This document shows positions 35,226-47,040 of a DNA stretch of 64,000 nucleotides, in pieces (within the stretch, counting starts at the first letter, position 1; every line of letters begins with the position of its first letter). Made by a program: the position numbers and the translations under genes. The notes under the pieces were generated by a model, which saw nothing but the letters and a program-made list of their open reading frames with translations, had not been told where the DNA came from and searched no databases. The stretch is from Euptelea pleiosperma (Eukaryota; Streptophyta; Magnoliopsida; Ranunculales; Eupteleaceae). The stretch spans positions 12,964,435 to 13,028,434 of the forward strand of contig CM068546.1 in the NCBI GenBank assembly GCA_035048495.1, written 5' to 3'.

Positions 35226-36029
35226 GAGAAAATTTGGTGATATGGTAGAGTTTTTCAATTCAGGGGTGATGGGTATTTCCTATCCTTTTTAATTTTTAAC
35301 TCCCCTTTTTATTGTTTTCCTTTGTTTATCTTTTTCCCCCTATTTATAACATGTGGGAAGAGCTCTCAAATATCAGTGAGATGAGAGGAGATGGGATGGT
35401 TGCCATGTACAATTGATGGTGGTGGAAGCACACAATCCTTTTGTTTATTGGAACAAGAAGAAAAAGGAGTGTAAATGGTGTTGAGAGAGATAAAGAGAGA
35501 AAAAAGAGAGAGAGATTCACAGAAGTAAATTGAAAAAGCTAAAGGTTGTAATTTTTGTATTTTTGTTAATGAAGTCTAGTCGAGTATGCTCGTGTTTAGG
35601 CAATTTAGACTTACATTGAAGTTCTTACATTGGAGAAAGAAGTTCAATCATTCAAAACTCTTGTCATTATTGAATTTGATTTCTTGTTCTAGTTGTGGGT
35701 TTTGAAGCTTAGTTTGTCTGTTTGAGAAAAAGTCTGTAGTCTTTCAAGTTTGAATCATATAATGTTGTGGGCTTTGGTCTTAGTGTGTTAGTATCTTTTT
35801 TCACATAAATAATTGAACCGGGATATGCTATTGGTCTCTTATTCCATGTTTGCTTGTTTATCGATGTTCTTTGTTGAATAAAATGCTTATATTTGTTATA
35901 TTGCTCACTTTTCTCGTACAACTTATAGGAGTAGATGGCTGACTAAACGATGAAGAATGCATAAATAATGTTGTAGTTGTTGTTGCTGCAAGTGCTGCAG
36001 TTGCAACAACATAGGTCAAAGTTTACTTT
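35226..36029. other. Harbinger internal sequence between UBP fragment and transposase
   Basis: No coding signal. Part may be 3'UTR of the captured gene (G/A-rich GAGAGAGATAAAGAGAGA region near 35480-35520). The 35700-35960 part probably belongs to the transposase leader. Confidence 0.4.
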
Positions 36030-39000
36030 ATGCTGGATATACCTATGGAGCCTTATGTAAACAAGGTTGCAGAAAGGAAGGCTTATATGAAAACAATTAT
36101 TTTTGATGATCGCAAGTGTCGGTCCAATTTGCAAATGAGAGTTGAATCATTCCATCATTTATGTGCCTTAGTTAGGGAGCAAGGTCTCTTGAAGGATACA
36201 AGAAATTGTCAAGTAGAAGAACAATTGATGAGGTTTTTATATATAATTGGGCACAATGTGCATCATTGGGTGCTTGAGGCTAGGTTTTACCGATCTTTAG
36301 AAACAATTAGTCGTCAGTTCAATGAAACGCTAATTGCTATTGTCAAATTGTACAAGTGCTTAGTCGCGGATCATGACCGGGGAAGCCATTCATAATGGAT
36401 TAATATAACCCCAAATTACTGAAGATTTTTTATTCACACCATACTTTAAGGTAAACGTCAATTATTAGGGGTACGCTAACCTTATCAATTCTTTATTCAT
36501 TAGCTAATTATATGTATTTCTTAGGACTGCTTGGGAGCACTGGATGGTACCCATATTATTGCAAGTGTTCCAAAAGATGAGCAAATTAGATTTAAAAGTG
36601 GTAGAAAGAATATGATATCCCAAAATGTTTTGGCAGTTTGCTCATTTGATTTCAAGTTTACATACGTTCTCGCCGAAAGGGAAGGCACCGCACACAATCA
36701 AAAGGTTTTGCTGGACAATGCTCAGACTAGGTCCAACATTTTGTTGTCCCGCATGGTAAACAAATTTACTCTTTTGTCAGTTTTTTAATAGATACATCAT
36801 GCATCCATAAATATTTTAATATAGAATGCTTATATGATTATGTAGGGAAATTTTATTTAGGTGATGCGAGATACACTCACAAACCATGATTCTTATCTCC
36901 ATACCGTAATACACGGTATCATATCAACGAGCATAGAGGTCGTATGCTTGAGAATCATAAAGAATTGTTTAATAAACGACACGTCCTTTTTCGTACTCCC
37001 GTACATCCGAGCGACAGCGGCGCCATTTGAAAGTAGGGTTTTTTCGTCGTTGAGAGAACGACCCTAATCTCAACCAAATTTATAATTAATCCGATTTTAT
37101 CCTACAAAATTCAAAGATTCTAGCATGGGAATTCGTGTCGGATGTCGATCCGCACTCGGGGTAAGTTGTGCAAACAAGAACATAAAATGATGGGTTTTTG
37201 CCACATAATTTGGTAAAAAAAAAGGATGGAAGGATGAGAATGGTGATTAAGGGATCGGATTTAAAACATATTTAGTGATTTTAGAGAGAGAAACTACCAC
37301 TTAATAAAAGCATAAGAAATGGTAACCGATAATAAATTGCATTTAAAAGAGACACTTTATTAATTAAAATAATCAAAGGTACGTACATTACAATGCATGA
37401 AATTAATTTAACTAGAAAGCATTAAACTACTAAAACAATAAGAAAACTAGAGAGAGAAAACTAATTTGTAGAGAGAGAAAATGATGGAATGAACAAAAAC
37501 GAGAGAAGAGAACCTAGAGAGAAGATCACCATGACTTACTGAAGAGGGGGAGAATGGGTGGAGAGAGTGAACCTGAAGAGTGGTCCAGCCAACTATGGAT
37601 GGTTATGGTGGTGGTTGATCCCTGGTATGTCTTAGTTGCACGCCCATTGAAGAGGTCGTAAACTGATGGAGATTAAGGTGTGGGCCTGTGTGAAGTTGCA
37701 AGTTGCAAGGATCACACACAGGTAGCGAGTTCACAACCTTGTAGAAGGGTTGAGCAGCAAGCTTCAACTTGTGAGGCAACCCGTGCTTTAACGATGGTAA
37801 ATAAGACAGCAGCACAAGGGAGTTGCATGGACTGGTGTGCCAGCCTCACACGGTGGTGCAAAGGAAGAGGGCGGCAGCAAGGAAGAGGGTGATCCAGTCC
37901 ATGCAACTCCCTTGCGCTGCTGTCTTATTTACCATCGTTAGAGCACGGGTTGCCTCACAAGTTGAAGCCTGCTGCTCAACCCTTCTACAAGGATGTGAAC
38001 TCGCTGCCTGTGTGTGATCCTTGCAACTTGCAACTTCACACAGGCCCACACCTTAATCTCCATCAGTTTACAACATCTTCAATGGGCGTGCAACTAAGGC
38101 ATACCAAGGATCAACCACTACCATAACCATCCATAGTTGGCTGGACCACTCTTCGGGTTCACTCTCTCCACCCATTCTCTCCCTCTCCAGTAAGTCATGG
38201 TGATCTTCTCTCTAGGTTCTCTTCTCTCGCTTTTGCTCATTCCATCATTTTCTCTCTCTACAAATTAGTTTTCTCTCTCTAGTTTTCTTATTGTTTTAGT
38301 AGTTTAATGCTTTCTAGTTAAATTAATTTCATGCATTGTAATGTACGTACCTTTGATTATTTTAATTAATAAAGTGTCTCTTTTAAATACAATTTATTAT
38401 CGGTTACCATTTCTTATGCTTTTATTAAGTGGTAGTTTCTCTTTCTAAAATCACTAAATATGTTTTAAATCCGATCCCTTAATCACCATTCTCATCTTTC
38501 CATCCCTTCTTTTTATCAAATTATGTGGCAAAAACCCATCATTTTATGTTCTTGTTTGCACAACTTACCCCGAGTGCGGATCGACATCCGACACGAATCC
38601 CTATGCTAAAATCTTTGAATTTTACAGGATAAAATCGGATTAATTATAAATTTGGTTGAGATTAGGGTCGTTCTCTCAACGACGGAAAAACCCTACTTTC
38701 AACACGTGTCACTTAGAAATGCAATCGAGAGGGCTTTTGGAGTACTTAAGAAGCGATGGCCATTGTTATCAATGATACCCATTCAAAACACAAGTGAATA
38801 TAGCCATGGCTTGCTTTGTGTTGCATAACCACATAATGGGGGTTGATCCAAATGACCCATTACTTGAGGAAGTCGATCAAGAACTTCAAGCATCTATAGA
38901 AGAGGTGGATGATGCACCAAGTACTTTAAATAATCCACAAAATATGTTTAGGGCAGAACAAGCTCGATGGGTCCAATTCAGGGAGAATATGGCTTGGCAG

Positions 39001-39051
39001 ATGTTCAATGACTTTCGACATAATAGAAATAACCTCTCAACCACGTCTTGA
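36030..39051 (+). pseudogene. PIF/Harbinger DDE transposase, split by an 800-bp-arm palindrome
   Basis: Pieces in order. 36030-36395: N-terminal HTH-type region (ESFHHLCALVREQGLLKDT, VEEQLMRFLYIIGHNVHHW). 36525-36755: first catalytic Asp in DCLGALDGTHI, and AEREGTAHNQKVL where the family has AHDSRVL, so the second Asp has become Asn. 36845-36983: YLGDARYTHKP, a TGA stop, SPYRNTRYHINEH and ELFNKRH. The palindrome (37027-38702) follows. 38712-39051: LRNAIERAFGVLKKRWPLLS with the catalytic Glu, then ACFVLHNHIMGVDPNDPLLE and the C-terminus. Short GT/AG introns near 36396-36524 and 36754-36845 are typical of the family. The enzyme cannot be functional. Confidence 0.88.
37027..38702. repeat. Large near-perfect palindrome (two 809-bp arms, about 58-bp spacer)
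   Basis: The left arm (37027-37835) and right arm (37894-38702) are reverse complements with only scattered mismatches. The outer ends read TTGAAAGTAGGGTTTT and AAAACCCTACTTTCAA. The arms end at ATGGACTGG/CCAGTCCAT around a unique spacer. The right arm resembles the sequence at about 46600-47039 (shared CATCCGACACnAA, CTATGC, ACAGGATAA/GTAGGATAA, ACCCTnCTTTCA), which looks like the end of an LTR. The palindrome interrupts the Harbinger transposase just after ELFNKRH. No clear target duplication: GCGCCAT-side and CACGTGTCA-side flanks differ, and about 45 unique bases (36982-37026) lie between the broken ORF and the left arm. Confidence 0.92.
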
Positions 39052-39243
39052 ATTTGTTTTTATTGTTTACATATTTTTATGTTAAATGTTTGCAAGACAA
39101 TTTTCAAGTTAGACATTGTACATTGAATCTATTTGTGTCATTTACATGTTTTTATATTACATGTTGTAAGGCATTGAGCATTGTTGTTTATTCATTTGTT
39201 CATCTAAATGTCTTGTTTACATAGGAATGAATAGTGAATCTTA

Positions 39244-40214
39244 ATCAAAGGAGAGCAATGGAAAAAAGAAACAACTTAACTGGAATGCTGCTATGGATGC
39301 TAGATTGATTGAGGCATTAGTTGAGGCATATAGACTAAGCAAGAAGGATAGAGCAAATTAGGATGAATCTGTATGGGATGTGGTAATTAAAAAAAACTGT
39401 CTATTGAAAGTCACATGAACATGTAGAGATGGCATATATGAATAGTCGAATACATACCATGAGGAAGGAGTATGTATCATTTGTTGATTTAGCTTCAAAG
39501 AGTGGATTCGGATGCATGTAATCAAAATAAAGCAAACAGTTACTGCACCGGACTCTACATGAGAACTACCCTTGGCAGATCCAGTTAAGTTTTTTGTATA
39601 ATATGATTATTTTGCTTTTCAATACAAGATTAAATGTTTTGTTATTAATATCATTCTTCATAAAACTTTTTGTGTTCCAGAAATCAAAGGAAATATACAG
39701 TGGATTTCGATATAGGGGCCCAAAATAGGATCTCGATCAATTGGAAATAATCATTGGCAACAACCATGCCACTAGAAGCTAAAGCTTTGGTAGAATTGAT
39801 TGTGTGAACATCAATGATGTGCCTGATTTTTCAGTTGTAAACGAGGATCCCAACTTGGATGTTATCGAAGAAAGTTCTGGAATGTCAACAGCGGCTACCA
39901 ATAGAAGGCAATCATCTTTAGTAGAAAAACGAAAACATGGGAAGAAGATAAGAAACATTGATCAAGTGAAAGACCCTATTGAATATTTGAACTTTAGATT
40001 GGAAGAAATTTGAAAGGTTGTAGATCATGCATTGCGTGCATCAAATGTACGTGAGGAGATTATGAAGACTGAAAGATATAGCGAAGACTATCTTCGTAAT
40101 GCTTGGTTTTTCATCATGCGTGACCCAATTGAGACACAACTCTTCCTAGCTGGTGATGCACGAGATAGGAAGAAGTTACTAGAGGGAATACGTGAAAAAA
40201 TTCGAGATGTCTAG
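39244..40214 (+). pseudogene. PIF/Harbinger ORF1 (Myb/SANT-like DNA-binding protein)
   Basis: The second protein of PIF/Harbinger elements binds subterminal DNA and helps import the transposase. The start of the domain reads LNWNAAMDARLIEALVEAYR, the Myb/SANT-like (trihelix-type) signature, soon followed by stops. Open pieces continue at 39804-40013 (acidic and basic linker with EKRKHGKKIRN) and 40032-40214 (DPIETQLFLAGDARDRKKLL). Several in-frame stops show decay. Confidence 0.75.
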
Positions 40215-41149
40215 GGATGGTTTATATTTGGACTTGATAATTGTTTTAAGATGGCTATTTGTTTGAAAAAATTATGGGACTATTGCTTTTATATTACATG
40301 TAGTTGGGACTTTATATTGTAGTTACATTACTACTTTATCTGTTTGTTTAAGCTCTCTTTGCTGCTAATGACTTATGGTATATAGTTACATTGGTACCCA
40401 TATTATTTACGAATTTATCTATTTTTCGATTAACTCGAGTGCAACGGCAGACTCCTTCCGATTGGCTCGAATTTAAGGGAAGAAGGGACCCACCTGTATG
40501 TACTTCAAAGTAAAAGATTTATTAGTTATAAGTGTAAATAACAAGAGTGAATTCTCTCTTAGATTTACTTGATATAAGATGCTAACACCTTATTGGTATG
40601 GGTTTTATGATTGTGCTTACAAGCAAGTTTGAATTTTGAATTTCAAATAGGTTTGTTTTTATAAGTTGGTATGTTTACAAGCATGTTTGAATTTTGAATT
40701 TCAAGGAATAATGTCATATGCAATATTTTTATAAAATAGTACGTTGAAGTACTATGGAAAACATTTGCACATATTTACAAGGTGTGAACCAAGCACATGT
40801 CAGTAACTTGCATTATAAACAATTGCAACGCAATTCACTGTATTTGCAATGGAGTGCAAAATGGACTCAAGCGAAGTGAACCAAATAGGGCCTAAGAGTC
40901 AGTTTCTAATATTTTCTATGAGGAACATTCCTTTTATCAAAGTTTTTAAAAATTTTAATGAGAAATTTTAATATGTTAATTTGTCTATGTAGATTCATAG
41001 CTTCCTTTTTTAGGATCTCAATTTGTTTAATTAAGAGTCTTTCTTAGTTAATTAAGTTTATTTTATTTGAAGATATGTTCATATATTTTTAAATTCTCTT
41101 TTCTTTTCTAAATTAATTTTTCTTATTAAATTTTTACAATTATATTTCA

Positions 41150-42744
41150 TCTGACCATTTTTTTTACAATAATGACAGTTTATAGTTGGTTTACTCTTAG
41201 TGATTTTATCTATGATTTTTAGATGAATTTGCTTGTTTTGTTTAAACCTATTATCTGTAAGAGTATGTTTGTTATGAATAGGGTTATCTTTAAATTTTAC
41301 AAAGATAGTTTTAGTGGGAGAGTTTTCAGTTGAGTTATCTTTAGACTTTTCATAACCGAATCATCTTCTATCATTGTAGGCTTTTTCAATAGTCATCCTG
41401 TTTTCTAATTTAGAATTTTCTTGAGTGATATTTTTTATTAAGAAAGCATTTTGTATCTCTAATTCATTATTTATGAGTTTTAACTAAGATATTTCATCTT
41501 AAAGGGAAGTTTCATTATTATTCTCAATTTCTTTCTCTTTATGCTTAGTTGTAATTTCACAAATTTTTATAGTGAGTGTAGAGTTTTCATCATTAAGTTT
41601 ATTTATTTCTAGTTTTTGGTTATCAAAGATTTAGCTAGTTTTATACTCTTATTATAGGCTTCTTGTAAGTTTTCATCATCCTCATTATCAGGCTCCATAT
41701 CAATTTTACTATTTTCTTTATTTAAAAGGGGAATGGTATTAAAGTTAGATTTAATTATTAAAGCTTTCAATTGATTAGTTTCTTCATTAATAGACTCATT
41801 ATCTAAATCATAATCCCAAGTGGCTTTCATAGCTTTATTCTTTTTATTATTATTAATACACTCACTAAAGATATGACCAAAGCCCTTACATTTATAGCAT
41901 TGAATTTCTTCTTTAATGATTTCTTTAGAGTTATTAAAATGTTTTCTTTCTTTATAAAATTTCTTTTTTCTTTGGTTCTAAAGAAGTTTTTAGCTTTTTT
42001 AGCCATTAGAGCAACTTCCTCGTCTAAATCATTAGATTTATCAAAGTCACTGCAATAAGAAAGTTTTAAAGCTATTCCCTTTTTATCAATGGGTTGAAGT
42101 TTTAATTCAAAAGTTTGAATTGATCCTATTAATTCTTCAATTTTATTATTATCTATATCTTTACTTTCTTCAATAGCAGTAGTTCTAGGATGAAACCTAC
42201 TAGTTAATGATCTTAAGTTTTTTCTAACAATTTTAGATTCAGGGATGATTTCACAAATACCTCACATAGAATTAATTATATTACTTAATTTAGTGTATAA
42301 TTCAGTGAAAGTTTCATTGTCAGTCATTTTGATAATTTCAAATTGGATTATAGCATTTGTAGTTTGGATATTTTTACAGAGTTTGTTCCTTAATGAGTAG
42401 TTTTCCAAAATATCCCAAACATGCTTAGCAGTTTTACATGCAATAACTCATTTGAATTCATTTGGAGATAAAGAACAGTAAATTGCATTTAAGGTCCTAT
42501 TCTTACCATTATATGCATCTTTTTCTACAACAGACAAAGTATTTTTACTCTTAGCTTTAACTGTGGTTTCATCACCAACAGTGATATCTTCATTGGGCCA
42601 AGTCTGGCCCACTTTGATGGATTCTCAAATCCTTCCATCGAGGGATTTTAGGAATATACTCATTCTAGCCTTCCAATAGGCATAGTTTGAGCCATCGAAT
42701 AAAGGAGGTCTAGAAATAAAGTTTCCCTTTTCTCTCATAGCCAT
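41150..42744 (-). pseudogene. SIRE/Maximus-like copia gag remnant with two zinc knuckles
   Basis: From the ATG at 42744 the minus strand reads MAMREKGNFISRPPLFDGSN and YAYWKARMSIFLKSLDG, the N-terminal signature of copia gag. Stops follow within this frame. Downstream are CYKCKGFGHIFSEC (perfect CCHC, about 41905-41864), an acidic segment NEDDENLQEAY, a coiled coil rich in Lys/Glu/Asn, and near 41180 a second knuckle CHYCKKNGQMKYNC in which the His is Gln. Two knuckles separated by a long coiled coil is the SIRE/Maximus arrangement. The right end joins primer-binding site TTGGTATTAGAGCC (about 42795-42808) and an LTR. Pol is not present; the left side is cut by the Harbinger element. Confidence 0.8.
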
Positions 42745-44696
42745 ATCAATGAAAAGTATCTCACTTAGGTGATTAAACATTTGCACAAGTGTTAGGCTCT
42801 AATACCAATTGAAGTTCCCTTGATAGTGATACAAAAGGACTTAGAGAGGGAGGGGTGAATATGTATATTAATTTTACGCCTAAGGTGATTACTAATATTC
42901 TTGAATGGAGCAATCAATCAAAAATAGTAAATGTAAAGAGAACAATCCACAACACAAAGATATATAGTGGTTCGGTATATCAACACCTATGTCTATTCTC
43001 AAAATAGCTTCACTGAGCTTGTCACTTTTTTAAACTCAATATTTAAGCAACCTTATAATGTTGAATATGGTAAAGAACTCAGTCTCGATCGCAATCGATA
43101 TGGACGGAGTAAGGTCAACCAAACTCCAACTTAGTCAAGATTCACTTGACTCGAGCAGTACAACAGTACAAAATGTGATTTATCAATCAAGCTCTGCTAC
43201 AAAACAAGTTACCTCTCAACCGAGATTGACGAGGAACAAAGCTTCAATGTTGTTAAAGCTAAACCAAGCCTGCAGATCGAAACCACAACGCGTACTAATC
43301 ACCAAGTTGATCCGGAGCCGAAGAGCGTAAATCACCAAAGCCAATTTCCCATACAAGACTAGCAAGCTAGACCACCGAAGCAAACACACCAAAAGGCTAG
43401 CAGGGGAGCAAGAACAAAAGCTTGACAGCTTCGAACAATTCTCTTGGTAAATAGGAGCTCAAGAAAAGGTTGAGTGAATTTCTAAAACATAATGGTAGGT
43501 GGGAGGGCAATTTGTAGGAGGGGTAGGGAAATGCGCGCACGTTATTCGAGAATTTATTGGACCGGTCGTCCGGTCTAGCGAGTACCGATCGCTTGGTCTG
43601 ACAGAAACCCTCTTCTAGGGTTTCCCACCATGGGGAACCTTTATGATATATTGGGGTGCTTCCAAATATGTCAAAGTAGACTTCCTGGGGATTTTCCCAA
43701 GTCCAACATTCCTCAATCTCCGTTGTCGCCATTCGAATCACCTTGGCACGCTTTTTCAGGTCCACGATAGAGAGCCAATATCGATTACATAAATACCCAA
43801 TGTTGTTTTGGAATTGACAATACAAGGAATACTTTTCAGTACCTACAGCTGTGGAGCTCAGGCCATAGTGCGCTCGTCTGGCTTCTCTGGGCGTGCTCCT
43901 CCCTTTCTATAGCTATTGACCGCCCTACTCCAATCACCACCACTATGGCTTGGTTCCCTCCACCGTTTTCCTTCCAAACGTTGCTGGTATGTGCTCCTCA
44001 CAGACCTGCAACTCCTCTTATGGGCGATCCTCTAGCACTTCCCTCTTTTCCCCGTGATCTTCTTTTTCTTCTTCAACTCTACACTTGCAGGCAACACCAG
44101 CAACTTCACCATCAATTGGCTTCCTCCACAACCCTCACACGATGTAGCATCTCCCACCACCTGTTGTCCGGAAACAACTCCAATTTTGCACCCTTCCCAA
44201 TCTGTTCGGCCTATAACTCACCTGCAAGTGCAACTTGCACGTTCTTCTCCCTACTGGACTGTGATCTCATCCTCTTCCTCCTTCATCAACATCGTCCTGC
44301 TTTTCCTCCCTTTTCTCCACGGTGCAACTAGGGCTGCGTTTTTTTTTTTTCACGCGTGTTTTTGGACGTGCGCACTTTGAGCACGAGCACATTCAATGAG
44401 CGCAAATTCTAATGTATGATGTTTGAACGAACTCAACATCACGCGCGAAAATTGATTATGTGTATTTATTTATGCAAATGATGGTAGATGTTATATCTGA
44501 TTCGGTGTATCGCATTGCATTGTATAAAATTATATATACACATTTCCGAACTGCCACGCGTACTCGAATATTTTTATATGGCTTAGATATACATATAATA
44601 TATTATATAATGTCTAATAATATATATATATATATATATTAGATATATTTTATAAATATAATATAATATAATATATTTTTATTATATGTTATAGGT

Positions 44697-45057
44697 CGGG
44701 CTCAGTTGACAGATCTAAAATGACAGGGACACAATAGAAGCCACGTGGCACTGTTATAGGATTCTGACCATATGGATGTTTGTCCTATCCCATGGTGGAC
44801 GTACAAACCAAAAATCATCCTGATTACTGATTTATAGGCCTTGGATTGGACTTATTTGCATGGGCTGATCTCAACTGTGGGAATTTGAGCAATATTTGAG
44901 GTACAACGATGCAACACTTATAAATCGCTAATCAGACTGATTTTTGGATAGGACAAACATCCGTACGGTCAGAGTCCTGTAACAGTGTGCCACCTGGCTT
45001 ATATTGTGTCCCTGTCATTTTACCTGTCATTTTAGATCTGTCAATGGAGCCCGACCC
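44697..45057. mobile_element. Palindromic MITE (family A), copy 2, with long inverted ends
   Basis: Inverted ends: GTCGGGCTCAGTTGACAGAT and CTAAAATGACAGG on the left; CCTGTCATTTTAG and ATCTGTCAATGGAGCCCGAC on the right. Inside are the family landmarks CCACGTGGCAC, CATATGGATGTTTG, AAAAATCATCCTGATTA on the left and their inverted forms on the right. Confidence 0.82.
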
Positions 45058-45073
45058 ATATCTTATATATTAC

Positions 45074-45104
<31 letters not shown>

Positions 45105-45105
45105 G

Positions 45106-45507
45106 GGCTGGGATATTCTGACTAATGGAATTCTTACTGATATTCTTATTAATGGATGTGGGGCCCACATGCAGATGAGTTAAGGGATGATTTTTGGTGA
45201 GGGTGATCTCCTTACCATGGAGATCGTCTTCACCAAAAATCAGTAATTTTTAAAACTTCTAACCCTACCAAATACAGACCTAAATTTAACGGTGAAAATG
45301 GATGGTCCAAAATTTTTCAATTTGCAATCTACTTTTCACAAGTTTACTAATGTTGGAATGGGCTGATTTTTTGCGTGGTTGACATCCACATTGAGAAGAA
45401 TATTATCACCAAAAATCATCACTTAACTCATCCGCATGAGGGCCCCACGTCCATTAGTAAGAATATTAGTAAGAATTCCATTAGTAAGAATATCCCAGCC
45501 CTATATA
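45106..45507. mobile_element. MITE (family C), copy 2, inserted in TA repeat
   Basis: Inverted ends GGGCTGGGATATTCTGACTA and TAAGAATATCCCAGCCC. It sits inside an AT dinucleotide run, with TATATATAT on both sides, so the exact target duplication cannot be read. The interior matches the copy at 16080-16440. Confidence 0.8.
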
Positions 45508-45850
45508 TATTTATTAGAATAATATATCATATTATTATATGATAATCATATATAATATTATTTTATTTTATTATATTATATTATTACATAATATTATTAT
45601 AATGAATTATATAATATTATTATAATATATTATTAATAATAATGTATTATATTAATATTAATATTAATATAATATATTATAATATATTATTAATAATAAT
45701 ATATTATATTAATATTATAATGATATTATTATAATATTAATAATATTATATTATATTATCATATAATTATATAATATTATTTATTATTATATAATAATAT
45801 AATAATAATATTATTATATTATAATATAATATATAATATATACAATATAG
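45508..45850. repeat. AT-only low-complexity block
   Basis: About 340 bp made almost only of TAT, ATA and TTA combinations with many overlapping short palindromes (TATTATAATATA). (TA)n runs also occur at about 44618-44640 and 45077-45104. No gene. Confidence 0.9.
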
Positions 45851-46259
45851 TAAAACTTATTATTTAAATATAGTGTGATGCACCATGTGACGCACCATAA
45901 GTATGCCTTATGGTACAACGACGCATGTTGTAACACGCAATTTTGTGCGTGTTCTAATTCTCAGGGGGGGTGAGTGTTACAACACGCGCATATTGAGGTC
46001 CCTGGTGCACATTGTGAGTCGCCCACATTGATGCAAACGAACACACATTTTTTGGCTGAGTTGTGCACAACAGCGCCAACGCACATTTGTAAAAAACAAA
46101 CGTAGCCTAGAGCACATCTCCAACGTGACTGGCCGAGTACGCAACAATCACCACCTTGCTGCCTCTTTTCCATCACCGGAGTTCTCCATCCTTTGCACCT
46201 CAATGGTTCAGTTCTCCCCAAGTCCACCACGCTGCAACTTCCATGCAATAACCATCACG

Positions 46260-47040
46260 GGTAGTCATGATGCAATCTTCCATGGCTGATCTACCCTGGT
46301 TCAAACCACACCTCCATTCACGTCGATTTGGCCATCTTCATGGCCGATCCCATGCAAGCACTGTCGTGGTCAATCCAAAGCTTTGGAAATCTTCATCTCC
46401 ACAAGTTCTCTTCATCAGTGGACTGTCTTCACTCATCGACCATTCATTGGCCGATACTCATCTCCGAATGGTAGGTTTGAGTTAAAATTTCTCCTTTCTC
46501 TCTCATCTCTTCACTTTTTCTCTTTTCTCTTCTTTCTCTCTCTAAAATCCTCGTTCTCTCTCTATGTTTTATATCTCTCTATTTTCGATCACTTTCTCCC
46601 TAGGTTTTACCTTTTTTATCTCTATAAAATCCCCTTTCTCTTTCTAACTCACTTTCTCTCTATAAACCCTTTCTCTTTACATGCTTTCTTTAAATTACTT
46701 TCTAGTGTAATTTACTGCTTTCTAGAATAAAATTTATAGCTTTATTTATTTTGTTATTGTAACCACTCTTAGATTAATGAAACTTGGTTTTGATATTTTG
46801 GTGTTCAGTGATCTAATGAAAAAGATGTTTTAATCTTGACTCATCCTTCTCATCTCTCTACCGTTCTTGATTGTATATTATTTGTCGTTTTTAATTCCAT
46901 TATTGCTACTCACACCAAGTGTGGATTGGCATCCGACACAAACCACTATGCAAGTTCATTATTTTGTAGGATAATTAGATAATTACAATTGTGTTGAAGT
47001 AGGGTTCCCATGACAATGATCGGGAGAACCCTCCTTTCAC
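46260..47040. repeat. LTR-like segment related to the palindrome arms
   Basis: A C/T-rich stretch (TTCTCTCTCT repeats at 46480-46680) followed by TGTGGATTGGCATCCGACAC, ATTTTGTAGGATAATTA and, at the end, AACCCTCCTTTCA. The same order occurs at the outer end of the right arm of the 37-38.7 kb palindrome. It may be an LTR end or a terminal repeat of the same element family. The open frame 46383-46730 is compositional. Confidence 0.55.

Larger units (their letters stand above)
33454..40894 (+). mobile_element. PIF/Harbinger DNA transposon carrying a captured UBP gene fragment
   Basis: The ends are inverted: GGCCCTGCTTGGTTCA at 33454 and TGAACCAAATAGGGCC ending at 40894. TAA flanks both sides (33451-33453 and 40895-40897), the expected target site. 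Subterminal short motifs (GTGCAAnn, TTGCAATGG) recur in inverted form. Inside are the two canonical genes, a DDE transposase (36030-39051, broken) and a Myb/SANT-like ORF (39244-40214). A ubiquitin-specific protease fragment (34857-35225) and a 1.68-kb palindrome (37027-38702) lie between. At 7.4 kb it is long for the superfamily because of the capture and the nested insert. Confidence 0.88.
44331..46110. mobile_element. Composite insert with inverted ends (AGGGCTGCGTTT / AAACGTAGCCT)
   Basis: A run AGGGCTGCGTTTTTTTTTT at 44331 and AAAAAACAAACGTAGCCT ending near 46110 are inverted counterparts. Next to each are related G/T-rich segments (GCGTGTTTTTGGACGTGCGC versus AACGCACATTTG). The interior holds a family A MITE, a family C MITE and AT-only DNA. 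This looks like a DNA element that later received other elements. TSD is ambiguous (CTA/TA at the ends). Confidence 0.5.

Noticed and set aside
37603..38049. Several open frames on both strands with Cys/Ala-rich products
   Set aside because: The same products appear on both strands because of the palindrome; not genes.
43945..44380. Overlapping open frames rich in Pro, Ser and His
   Set aside because: C/T-rich composition, no start context or homology, inside nested repeats.
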